A stretch of 64,000 nucleotides of DNA. It comes from Xenophilus sp. E41 (GTDB lineage Bacteria; Pseudomonadota; Gammaproteobacteria; Burkholderiales; Burkholderiaceae_C). This document shows, piece after piece, positions 33,012 through 40,373 of this stretch (its first letter is position 1; the number at the start of each line of letters is the position of its first letter). The stretch is taken from positions 1-64,000 of the forward strand of contig NZ_QPIB01000038.1 of assembly GCF_003671765.1 (NCBI RefSeq), read 5' to 3'. The notes under the pieces are model-generated. The model worked only from the letters and a program-made list of their open reading frames with translations, had not been told where the DNA came from and searched no databases. A program made the position numbers and the translations under genes.

Positions 33012-33530
33012 ATGTCGTCGGCTGTCTCTGCGGTCATCGCAGCTTCGGTCACATTGATTACCGCCTTTGTCACGCAGTTCTTGGCGGAGCGTTACAGGCG
33101 CTTCAAAGACGGAGCCGCGTTGGCTGCCGGCACTGCCGGCGAATTGGCTTCGTATTCGGACGCAGTTCCGCTGCTCGGAGTGAGTTTGCGGACTGCGCAA
33201 GAGCAGGTAGCACTTGGCAATATGAGTAGCCTAAATTTCAGAGACTTTGAGAAGCCACAAGACCGCTACTTTCCTAAGGTAGTGGACAAGTTGGGCTTGC
33301 TGGGGCCCCAACTCTGTGAGTGGATCATTTACGTCTACGCCAATCTAGATGCGTTTCGTTCGGCCCTGGTGTTGATCCATTCCAAGCACTCCGAAATGAC
33401 GGCCGACGAATTGCAAGCTCGTATTGTCTTGTGTGTCGATGCGATGGGGCGCGCTTTTTCCGCGGGTGAGGAGTTGATCGAAGCTTTGCGAGCTCGATCC
33501 AATGAACGATTCAGAGTGCTCGGACCCTGA
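33012..33530 (+). CDS. Membrane-anchored protein of unknown function, lower GC
   Basis: About 172 residues from ATG 33012 (or one codon earlier from a GTG). Residues 3-22 form one hydrophobic helix (AVSAVIAASVTLITAFVTQFL), followed by AERYRRFKDGAALAAG and an alpha-helical soluble part with no recognisable catalytic motif (one CEWIIYVYANLDAFRSA segment). Base use is clearly less G+C-rich than flanking genes, which suggests transfer. I do not recognise the family. A single-spanning helix with a cytoplasmic coiled body is the only visible architecture. Confidence 0.7.
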   Translation: MSSAVSAVIAASVTLITAFVTQFLAERYRRFKDGAALAAGTAGELASYSDAVPLLGVSLRTAQEQVALGNMSSLNFRDFEKPQDRYFPKVVDKLGLLGPQLCEWIIYVYANLDAFRSALVLIHSKHSEMTADELQARIVLCVDAMGRAFSAGEELIEALRARSNERFRVLGP

Positions 33531-33710
33531 ATCCGCGGGCGAGACGACTTTATGCAAGACGCTTTAGCAGCAGAACCTCGGTTTCGCCGGAGCAATCGCA
33601 ACGCCCGCTTTGTATACGGAAATAGCTAAAAAGCGTTGCAGGAGGCCGTTCGTCGGTCGGAATGCAACAGTGCTGAACTTTGAAAAGTCATCGGCGACGA
33701 CGACGGCCAC
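33531..33710. other. Lower-GC intergenic stretch without a gene
   Basis: 180 bases between the orphan gene and the DoxX-like gene. It keeps the lower GC of the orphan, has no usable open frame and no clear terminator or repeat. It may be the rest of a transferred segment. Confidence 0.5.
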
Positions 33711-34139
33711 TCAGCTTCGGCTAAGCGGCAGCAGCGCCCTCAACGCCGGCATCCGCAGATACAGCCCCAGCCAGGCCGCAACACCAATCACCAAACACAC
33801 GACCTGAGACCCCGACCCCATCTCCCCGATGCGGAAGTGGGCGCAAATGGCGCCGCCCAAAAAGCCGGTGACAAGGATCGCGCCGAGCACGCTGGTCCGC
33901 GGAATCGCGTACAGCACGGCGCACACCAGCATGAGGATGCCCAGCTGCGGCGACAGCGCGGCGGTGAAGCCGGTGGCGGCCATGGGCTCGGCGAGCTCTT
34001 CGGGCGCGAACAGGTTGACGGCCGCATCGGCCAGCAGCACGAGCACGACCAGCGCGCTGAGGACGCGGCCGGTCCACACGGCGGCCGACGAGGTGCCCGT
34101 GCGGGCGGGCAAGAACGCGGGAGAAACAGCGGAAGTCAT
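33711..34139 (-). CDS. DoxX-like membrane protein
   Basis: 142 residues with four hydrophobic helices: ALVVLVLLADAAVNLF, LGILMLVCAVLYAIPRTSVLGAILVTGFLGGAIC and a last GVAAWLGLYL. The sequence RTSVLGAILVTGFLGGAICAHFRIGE fits the DoxX/DoxX-like group. Function in this subgroup is undefined; redox or quinone-linked roles are known for relatives. It is a monocistronic leftward gene. Confidence 0.82.
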   Translation of the reverse strand: MTSAVSPAFLPARTGTSSAAVWTGRVLSALVVLVLLADAAVNLFAPEELAEPMAATGFTAALSPQLGILMLVCAVLYAIPRTSVLGAILVTGFLGGAICAHFRIGEMGSGSQVVCLVIGVAAWLGLYLRMPALRALLPLSRS

Positions 34140-34225
34140 CGGTCGGTCAGACGCAGGTCAGAAAGTTCTGGGGGCGCAGATCGTAAATAAGCGTCAACTG
34201 GCCGTCGATAGGGCGAACGGTGCTG

Positions 34226-34243
34226 GCCGTTCGGCCGAACGGC
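34226..34243. repeat. Perfect 18-base palindrome between PrsW-like and DoxX-like genes
   Basis: GCCGTTCGG/CCGAACGGC is self-complementary over 18 bases. Beside it CGGCGCCAGCGGG is tandemly repeated (34250-34278 region). No T-tract follows on either strand, so an operator or site-specific DNA mark is as likely as a terminator. Confidence 0.6.
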
Positions 34244-34296
34244 GGCCGTGCGGCGCCAGCGGGCGGCGCCAGCGGGCGGCGGATCGCGGCCGTGCG

Positions 34297-35490
34297 TCAG
34301 GCAGTGGCCGTCAGCGCATCGAGCCGTGCACGGGTCCGGCGGATCGACGCCTCGTGCCGCACCGTGCGCGGCCCCCGCCCGTAGACCCCCGCCTTCATCA
34401 CCAGGCGCAACTGCTCGCGCTGCAGCTTCGCCTTGAGGCGCCGTGCCGGCCGCCCGTATTGCCGCCCCAGCGCTCGCCGCACGCGCAGGCGCTCCAGCGG
34501 CGCACCCAGGCGTGCGCGCTCGTCTTCGCTCAGGAGGTCGCGCTCGGGCACGAAGTGCTCGGCCAGCATCTGCAGGTGCGCGCCTTCTTCGCGCAGGGCG
34601 GCGCGCCAGAGCAGGGCCGCCGCGGCGGCCACCGGCACGCCCTTGACGACGAGCAGCAGCGCCAGGCCCCAGCGGCTGTCGTTGAAATGGTCCTCCAGCC
34701 AAGGCGAGTTCCACACGAAGTGCATGGCCCACGCGAGCGCGAAGCCGGCCACGGCGACGGCGATGCGCACGGCGCGTGATCGCTCGACGTGGCGCAGGTA
34801 CCAGGCCACGCCGTAGCTCGCGACGGTGGTGTAGGCAGCGTGGGTCCACAGGCCGCTGAGCAGTCCGCGCGTGACGAGGTTCTGCAGCACGGGCAGCACC
34901 TGGCTCTCGACCGGGTAGCGCAGCGCGGCCGTGACCGTGGCGTGCAGGTTCTCGACCACCTGAAAGCCCAGGCCCACGGCGGCGCCCACCACCAGCACCG
35001 ACAGCTCGGTGGGGAACTGGCTGCGTGCCACCAGGATAAGCAGCAGCACGCCCATGAGCTTGAGGAACTCCTCGGTCACGGGCCCGGCCATCGCCGCGCC
35101 CCAGGTGGCCGCGAACTCGGGCGATCCCAGCTTGGCCAGCAGGCTCAGGATGGCGGCATTGGCCGGCACCGCCAGGCTCACCGCGGCCAGTGCGCCCCAG
35201 GCGAAGGCCAGGATGAAGGCATCGACGGGCTGCTGCTCGCTCAGTTCCATGAGCCGGAAGACGGCCCAGAAGGCGAGGGTGAACAAGGTCCACACGAGCA
35301 GGCCCAGGCCGAAGGTGAGCGGCACCACGCGCGCGCCCGCGGCGAAGAGCTGCGCCGTGAAGACCAGCCCGTGCGCCAGGAGCACGACCAGCAACCAGAA
35401 GGCGGCGCGGCGCGGCTGGAAGAAGTGGTCGGTGCCGATGGAGTCATCCGCCAGTGCGGCGCCGGGCGGGTCCAGGGTCGGCGCGTGCAT
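34297..35490 (-). CDS. PrsW-like intramembrane glutamic-type protease / CPBP relative
   Basis: 397 residues, eight or so membrane helices. The diagnostic paired glutamates are E140-E141 in GPVTEEFLKLMGV, with a second motif LGFQVVENLHA and histidines in LWTHAAYT and AMHFVWNSPW, as in PrsW and related proteases. It could release an anti-sigma or other membrane protein. A 60-residue basic tail follows the last helix. Its start overlaps the stop of the upstream gene (TGATG), so the two are coupled. Confidence 0.88.
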   Translation of the reverse strand: MHAPTLDPPGAALADDSIGTDHFFQPRRAAFWLLVVLLAHGLVFTAQLFAAGARVVPLTFGLGLLVWTLFTLAFWAVFRLMELSEQQPVDAFILAFAWGALAAVSLAVPANAAILSLLAKLGSPEFAATWGAAMAGPVTEEFLKLMGVLLLILVARSQFPTELSVLVVGAAVGLGFQVVENLHATVTAALRYPVESQVLPVLQNLVTRGLLSGLWTHAAYTTVASYGVAWYLRHVERSRAVRIAVAVAGFALAWAMHFVWNSPWLEDHFNDSRWGLALLLVVKGVPVAAAAALLWRAALREEGAHLQMLAEHFVPERDLLSEDERARLGAPLERLRVRRALGRQYGRPARRLKAKLQREQLRLVMKAGVYGRGPRTVRHEASIRRTRARLDALTATA

Positions 35491-36068
35491 CAGGCGCCCA
35501 GGTCCATCGAATCGACCAGCGCGCGGCCCTGCGCGAGCACGTCGGCCAGTCCCTCGGCCGGGCCGAAGACGTCGACCATCACCACCGACTTGCGCCCCGT
35601 GTCGACCAGTTGCCAGAGCCGGCCGCTGCCGTGCCGGCCGCTGTACGCGAAGCTGACGCCCTGCAGGCCCCAGGGGGTGAGGAAGTCCGACACGCGGCCG
35701 TCGATCTGCTGGCCTTCACCGCGCTCCAGCAGGCGTTGCTGCCGCGCGAGCGGGCCTTCGGGGCCGCCCACCCACCGGTCGGTGCGCACCGAGATCTCGT
35801 GCGCGCCGCGCACCAGCACCAGCGACTGGCCGGGGCGCGAGCGGGCGATGTCCATCTGCCAGCCGGCGGGCGGCTCGAAACGCGCCGGGCCGACACGCCA
35901 GGTCTTGCCCGCGGGCAGCGGCCGCATGGCGGGCGTGTGGCGGTCCCACAGCTGCAGGCCGCCCACGTAGAGCGCGATGGCCAGTCCGATCGCCAGCGTG
36001 CCCGGCCAGGTGCGGTAAGGCGTGCGACGGGTGGGCAGGGCGAGGGCGCGGGCGGACACGGGCGGCAT
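35490..36068 (-). CDS. Membrane-anchored protein of unknown function, coupled to PrsW-like protease
   Basis: 192 residues from ATG 36068. One N-terminal helix (TLAIGLAIALYVGGLQLW) is followed by a periplasmic domain of about 150 residues: RPLPAGKTWRVGPARFEPPAGWQMDI, SRPGQSLVLVRGAHEISVRTDRWVGG and a hydrophobic-aliphatic end. No catalytic motif is visible. Translational coupling to the protease suggests a partner or substrate. A TTG start at 36137 is possible but less likely. Confidence 0.75.
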   Translation of the reverse strand: MPPVSARALALPTRRTPYRTWPGTLAIGLAIALYVGGLQLWDRHTPAMRPLPAGKTWRVGPARFEPPAGWQMDIARSRPGQSLVLVRGAHEISVRTDRWVGGPEGPLARQQRLLERGEGQQIDGRVSDFLTPWGLQGVSFAYSGRHGSGRLWQLVDTGRKSVVMVDVFGPAEGLADVLAQGRALVDSMDLGA

Positions 36069-36185
36069 CGTGCCACAGGGCACATCTGCTGCCGGAATTG
36101 CTGCGGTGGCGGGTGAAACGCATCGTCGTGATGCCAACGACGAGGGAATGTGAGCAAGGGGCGCCTTCGGTGCGCCCGTGCCTCA

Positions 36186-36458
36186 TCAGCGTCGGGGCAG
36201 CACCTCGAGCGCGTGCAGCCCGTGGTCGGTGATGTCGTAAGCGCCATCGACCTCGCGGATGAAGCCGTAGCGCAGCAGCGCGGTGATCGTCGGCGCCGAA
36301 TAGGTGCGGAAGTGCCGGGCGTCGTCGGCCGACAGGCCCCGCAAGCCCGTGCGCGCGATCAGGTGACCCGCGCGCAATTCGACCAGCGCCTGCCATTGCG
36401 AGCGCACGAGGCTCGGCGGGCCGAGCGGCCCGGTGTCCTTGCCACTCCAGCGACGCAC
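36186..36458 (-). CDS. Small winged-helix-like protein of unknown function
   Basis: 90 residues if the GTG at 36458 is used. The text LVRSQWQALVELRAGHLIARTGLRGLSADDARHFRTYSAPTITALLRYGFIREVDGAYDITDHGLHAL looks like a compact winged-helix with a recognition helix at TYSAPTITALLRYG. The open frame runs further upstream but is low-complexity and Arg/Pro-rich, so the start is uncertain. Could be a DNA-binding protein. Confidence 0.5.
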   Translation of the reverse strand: MRRWSGKDTGPLGPPSLVRSQWQALVELRAGHLIARTGLRGLSADDARHFRTYSAPTITALLRYGFIREVDGAYDITDHGLHALEVLPRR

Positions 36459-36835
36459 GGCCGCGGCAGCCTCTGCCGGCTGCGCGCCTGGCGACGAAGG
36501 CTCCCTGCGACTCAACGGACCACCGGTGTAAGAAGAGACCGGACACTTGTTTCCATGGCATGCATGAGACGCATGGCGACGCGACGCCGGTGCAGGCAGA
36601 CGGCGGCGATCCCTGTGCGGCGCCGGCCGACAGCGGCGGGCCGCCGGCGCACATGCCGGGCCGGCGCCGGCCAGACGAATACGTTGGTTTGCGGCCACCT
36701 TTTCCAAGCCGCGACAAGCATTTGCATAAAACGGCCGGAACTAGTTCACGCCGACCTTGCGCGTCGTCCGTGTCCTACAGAAGACTTACTCGGTCTCACA
36801 TAGACTCAATTGGTTACAGTTGTTAATCAAATGTC
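36459..36835. other. Gap without convincing gene, ending in an A+T-rich probable promoter
   Basis: The left 200 bases are GC-rich without a sensible frame. From about 36710 to 36835 the sequence becomes distinctly A+T-rich (for example TTGGTTACAGTTGTTAATC), right before the rightward trio that encodes the kinase, so this is the likely promoter. I cannot assign -35/-10 elements securely. Confidence 0.5.
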
Positions 36836-37225
36836 GTGAGCACTCGATTCGCCGATTCCCACAGGCTGGATGCTGCGCTGGAGCAGTTGGACCGCTTTCT
36901 CGGCACCGCGGCTCAGCGTGGCGGGGTGCCCTTTTTCGGGCCGACCCTGCTGTCGTCGATGAACGAGCTGGACCAGGCGCGGGCGGCGCAGGCCGAGCGC
37001 GCGGCCTACGAGGCGGCGCCGGAGGAAACGGCGATCCACTTCTGCATCACCGCCGCCATCGCACTGGTCGAGGTCAGCCAGGCGCTGATGGCGCGGCCCG
37101 CCGAGGCCACCCCGGCGCAGCGCGAGGTGCAGTGGAAGACGCTGCACACCTACGCCAAGACGGCCGGCCGCAGCGCCTACCGCGCGGCCTCGATCCTGGC
37201 CGACCGCAAGTCGGCACCGGTGTGA
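36836..37225 (+). CDS. Helical protein of unknown function, first gene of kinase operon
   Basis: 129 residues from a GTG right after the A+T-rich stretch. The sequence is alpha-helical: LDAALEQLDRFLGTAAQR, LLSSMNELDQARAAQAERAAYE, IHFCITAAIALVEVSQALMAR and QWKTLHTYAKTAGRSAYRAASILADRK, with no metal or catalytic motif. Its stop overlaps the GTG of the kinase gene. It may be a regulator or ligand of that kinase; the family is not recognised. Confidence 0.7.
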   Translation: MSTRFADSHRLDAALEQLDRFLGTAAQRGGVPFFGPTLLSSMNELDQARAAQAERAAYEAAPEETAIHFCITAAIALVEVSQALMARPAEATPAQREVQWKTLHTYAKTAGRSAYRAASILADRKSAPV

Positions 37226-39102
37226 GGACGGTGCACCGCACGGCTGCGATGCCTGCGGACGGCGGGCTGCCCGGCGAACGCACCCTGCCGATGCCCGGCA
37301 CGGCACCGACCGTGCTGGCCACCATCACCTGCCCGCAGTGCAGGGCCGAGAACCGCGCCGCCGCCACCTTCTGCCGCAGCTGCGTGGCGCCGCTGCCGCA
37401 GCGCTCGGCCGATGCCTTCGCCGCGACGGTACACGACGCCGCGGGCCACGCGCCCCCGGCCCTGCCGCTGGACCGGCTGGCACTGCCGGTCGGCCACCAC
37501 ATCGCGGGCTTCGACATCGAGGAGGTGCTGGGGCAGGGCGGTTTCGGCATCGTCTACCGGGCCTGGGACGTGGCGCTCGAGCGGCACGTCGCGATCAAGG
37601 AATACCTGCCGGCCGCGCTGGTGACGCGCGCCACCGATTCGCTGCAACTCACGGTGCGGCCGGGCGAGGCGACGCAGGCTTTCGGGGTGGGCCTGTCGAG
37701 CTTCGTGAACGAGGCGCGGCTGCTGGCGCGCTTCGACCACCGCGCCCTGGTCAAGGTGTTCCGCTTCTGGGAAGCCAACGGCACCGCGTACATGGCGATG
37801 CCTTTCTACCGCGGGCCGACGCTGAAGACGGCGCTGGACTACCTGCGCCGCCCGCCCTCGGAGCGGCTGGTGCGCAAGTGGCTGGCGCCGCTGCTCGACG
37901 CGCTGGAGATCCTGCACGCGGCGGACTGCTACCACCGCGACATCGCGCCCGACAACATCCTGCTCACGGCGGACGGCCCGGTGCTGCTGGACTTCGGCGC
38001 CGCGCGGCGCGTGATCGCCGACCGCACGCAGGTGCTGACGACGCTGCTCAAGCCCAGCTTCGCACCCATCGAGCAGTACGGATCGACCGGCGCCCAGGGG
38101 CCGTGGACCGACCTGTATGCCCTGGCCGGCGTGGTGCACTACGCGCTCACCGGCCGCGCGGCGCCACCGGCCACCGTGCGCGTGCTCAACGACCCCTGGC
38201 TGCCGCTGAGCGCCCAGCCGGCCTTGCGGGCGGCGTACAGCGCCGAACTGCTGGGCACGGTGGACGCCGCCCTGGCGGTGCTGCCCGATGCGCGGCCGGC
38301 CTCGGTGGCGGACTTTCGGCGGCGTCTGGGCATGGCCGGCCTGCCGGCGAAGAAAGCGGCGACGGCGCATGTTGGCGCCGCGCCCGCGGCGGCAGAGCCG
38401 ATCGAAGCGCCGGCGCCCGTCGTGACAGGGCCCGTTGCCTCTGCGCCGCAGGCGGCCGAGAAAGCCGTGGCGCGGCCCGCCGCCGTCTCGGCCGAACCGG
38501 TGCCGGTGCCGGCCTCGCGGTTGTCGTCGCTGGCTGCCGCGGCGCCCGCCGCGCCGCCTGCGCGCCGCGCCGGTTCCCGCTGGCTGTGGCCGGCCGGCGC
38601 AGGCGTCGTCGCCGTCGTGGCGGCGGCACTGTTCTGGACCATGGCCGACCGGCCGGCGCCCGTGCCTGCGGCCGCATCCGCGGCTGCGCCCGCCGTGGCG
38701 GCGCCCGCTTCGGCACCGGCCGCGACAACGGCAGCCTACGTGCCGACGCCCGAGTCGCCACCGGCCGCCGCCCTCGTGCCTGCCAGCCTGACACCGAGCA
38801 CACCCGCGCCGGAACCCGTGGCGCCACGGGCTGCCATCGCCGACTCGCCGCCGACCCGCAGCGCGCCCACGGCCGCCGTGCGCAGCAGCACCGAGCGCTC
38901 CCGCGCGGCGACCGACCGCAGCGCACGCGAGCGCCCGCGCGCCGCCCCCACGGCGCTTGCGCAGGCCGACACCGCCGTGCCCGACACCTCCGCCGCCCGG
39001 CCCGCGCCGCGCGGCGCGCGCTGCAGCGACCTGATGCTGCAGTCCTCCCTGCAACCCCTGGGCAAGCAGGACCTTGCCTACCTGCGCGAACAATGCAAAT
39101 GA
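37222..39102 (+). CDS. Zinc-ribbon Ser/Thr protein kinase with membrane segment
   Basis: 626 residues from the GTG at 37222 (ATG 37249 also possible). Parts in order: zinc ribbon C37-C40-C51-C54; Hanks-type kinase domain with G104-G109 loop (GQGGFG), K126 in VAIKEYLP, HRDIAPDN (D240, N245) and DFGAA (D257); a Pro/Ala-rich linker; one membrane helix at about 454-474; a long Pro/Ala-rich periplasmic tail ending in a small Cys-containing motif. Substrates are unknown. Its stop overlaps the OmpA lipoprotein start (ATGA), linking the kinase to the cell envelope. Confidence 0.9.
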   Translation: MRTVHRTAAMPADGGLPGERTLPMPGTAPTVLATITCPQCRAENRAAATFCRSCVAPLPQRSADAFAATVHDAAGHAPPALPLDRLALPVGHHIAGFDIEEVLGQGGFGIVYRAWDVALERHVAIKEYLPAALVTRATDSLQLTVRPGEATQAFGVGLSSFVNEARLLARFDHRALVKVFRFWEANGTAYMAMPFYRGPTLKTALDYLRRPPSERLVRKWLAPLLDALEILHAADCYHRDIAPDNILLTADGPVLLDFGAARRVIADRTQVLTTLLKPSFAPIEQYGSTGAQGPWTDLYALAGVVHYALTGRAAPPATVRVLNDPWLPLSAQPALRAAYSAELLGTVDAALAVLPDARPASVADFRRRLGMAGLPAKKAATAHVGAAPAAAEPIEAPAPVVTGPVASAPQAAEKAVARPAAVSAEPVPVPASRLSSLAAAAPAAPPARRAGSRWLWPAGAGVVAVVAAALFWTMADRPAPVPAAASAAAPAVAAPASAPAATTAAYVPTPESPPAAALVPASLTPSTPAPEPVAPRAAIADSPPTRSAPTAAVRSSTERSRAATDRSARERPRAAPTALAQADTAVPDTSAARPAPRGARCSDLMLQSSLQPLGKQDLAYLREQCK

Positions 39103-40280
39103 CGATGACGACGACCCGCGGTGCCCGACGCTGCGGATGGCTCCTGGCCCTGGTGCTGGCCGTGCTGCCGCTGGCCGCCTGCGTGGCGCCGCAGCCGGTG
39201 GTGCAGGCGCAGGTGATGCCGTTCGAGCAGGCAGCGCAGGCCGCGGTCGACGGGCTGCTGCGCCAGGGCGACGAGAGCGCGGGCCTGTTCGGCGCCAAGC
39301 CCAAGGTGCTGGTGCTCGACCCCACCATCGACGGCCTCACCGGCCAGCAGACCGCCGCCACGCAGGTGCTGGACCGCATCGTCGCCCAGCGCGTGCGCGA
39401 GCGCGGTTCGGACGCGCTGCGCTTCGACGCCCAGGGCGTGGGCAAGGCGACGCACCTGATCGTCGGCACGATGACGCGCGCCGAGAAGGCCTACCAGCTG
39501 AACCTGGCGCTGGTCGACCTGGGCAGCCGCACCGTGGTCGCGCAGTCGTCCGCCCGCGCCTCGGCGGCCGGGGTGGACATGACGCCGCTGGCCATGTTCC
39601 GCGACAGCCCGGTGCTGCCGCGCGACCGCGGCTTCGACGGCTACGTGAAGACGGCCTCGACCCCGCCCAAGCAGCCGGCGGACGCGGCCTACCTCGACCG
39701 CCTCGCCAGCGCGGCCCAGGCGCAGGACGCGATGGCGCTGTACACCGCGGGGCGCTTTCGCGAAGCGCTGGCCGCCTACCGCGCGGCGGCCGTGCGCGGC
39801 GGCGACCAGATCCGGGTGCTGACAGGCATCTACCTGTCGGCCGTGAAGGCGGGCACGCCGGCCGAGGCCGAGGAGGCCTTCGGCCAGCTCGTGGCGCTGG
39901 GCCTGTCGACCAACAGCGTGAGCGTCAAGTTCCTCTTCGCGCCCGGCAGCACCGAGTTCTGGCCCGACCCGAAGGTCACCGCCGCCTATGCGATGTGGAT
40001 GCGCCAGATCGCGGCGCAGCTGGCGCGCTCGTCGCTGTGCGTGCGCGTGCAGGGCCACACCAGCGCCACCGGCACCGAGTCCTTCAACGAGGCGCTGTCG
40101 ACGCGCCGCGCGGCCACCATCCGCGGCCGACTGGCGGCGCTGTCGCCGGCGCTCGAGCCCCGGCTGCGCGTGCTCGGCCTGGGTTCGAAGGAGAACATCG
40201 TCGGCACCGGCACCGACGACGTGGTCGACGCGGCCGACCGCCGGGTCGACTTCCGCGTGGTGGACTGCGGGGCCGGCTGA
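39099..40280 (+). CDS. OmpA family lipoprotein coupled to the kinase
   Basis: 393 residues. A lipobox (LAVLPLAAC) near residue 30 marks a lipoprotein. The middle has TPR-like helices (AYLDRLASAAQAQDAMALYTAGRFREALAAYRAAA), and the end is an OmpA/peptidoglycan-binding domain: VSVKFLFAPGSTEFWP, CVRVQGHTSATGTESFNEALSTRRAATIRGRL and RRVDFRVV. It is likely attached to the outer membrane and holds peptidoglycan. Coupling to a membrane kinase suggests envelope sensing. In-frame ATG at 39093 is an alternative start. Confidence 0.9.
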   Translation: MTMTTTRGARRCGWLLALVLAVLPLAACVAPQPVVQAQVMPFEQAAQAAVDGLLRQGDESAGLFGAKPKVLVLDPTIDGLTGQQTAATQVLDRIVAQRVRERGSDALRFDAQGVGKATHLIVGTMTRAEKAYQLNLALVDLGSRTVVAQSSARASAAGVDMTPLAMFRDSPVLPRDRGFDGYVKTASTPPKQPADAAYLDRLASAAQAQDAMALYTAGRFREALAAYRAAAVRGGDQIRVLTGIYLSAVKAGTPAEAEEAFGQLVALGLSTNSVSVKFLFAPGSTEFWPDPKVTAAYAMWMRQIAAQLARSSLCVRVQGHTSATGTESFNEALSTRRAATIRGRLAALSPALEPRLRVLGLGSKENIVGTGTDDVVDAADRRVDFRVVDCGAG

Positions 40281-40300
40281 GCGGCGCGGATTCCAAAAGA

Positions 40301-40353
40301 AAAGTGGCTGCGGCGCCCGTGGGGCGGGCGCGAGCAGCTATCGTTTTGGTAGC
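40301..40353 (+). repeat. Dual stem-loop intergenic repeat, copy 3
   Basis: AAAGTGGCTGCG, GCGCCCG...CGGGCGC stem, GAGCAGCTAT, then TTGGTAGC closing the second stem. It lies between the convergent OmpA lipoprotein and antiporter genes and may end both transcripts. Confidence 0.8.
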
Positions 40354-40373
40354 AGGCCGACGTCGGTGACCGC

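Noticed and set aside
34140-34296. Small gene between the DoxX-like and PrsW-like genes
   Set aside because: The stretch is dominated by a palindrome and tandem GC-rich repeats; no frame with a start and ribosome-binding site.
36459-36707. N-terminal extension of the winged-helix-like gene
   Set aside because: The extended frame is Arg/Pro/Ala low-complexity with no start signal, so only the C-terminal 90 codons were kept.
36836-40280. Part of a type VI secretion locus
   Set aside because: Kinase and OmpA lipoprotein occur in such loci, but no TssB/C, ClpV, VgrG or IcmF-type genes are in the window.
40301-40353. Repeat copy 3 as a simple intrinsic terminator
   Set aside because: The stem is strong but no proper T-tract follows, and the same element occurs at non-terminator positions.
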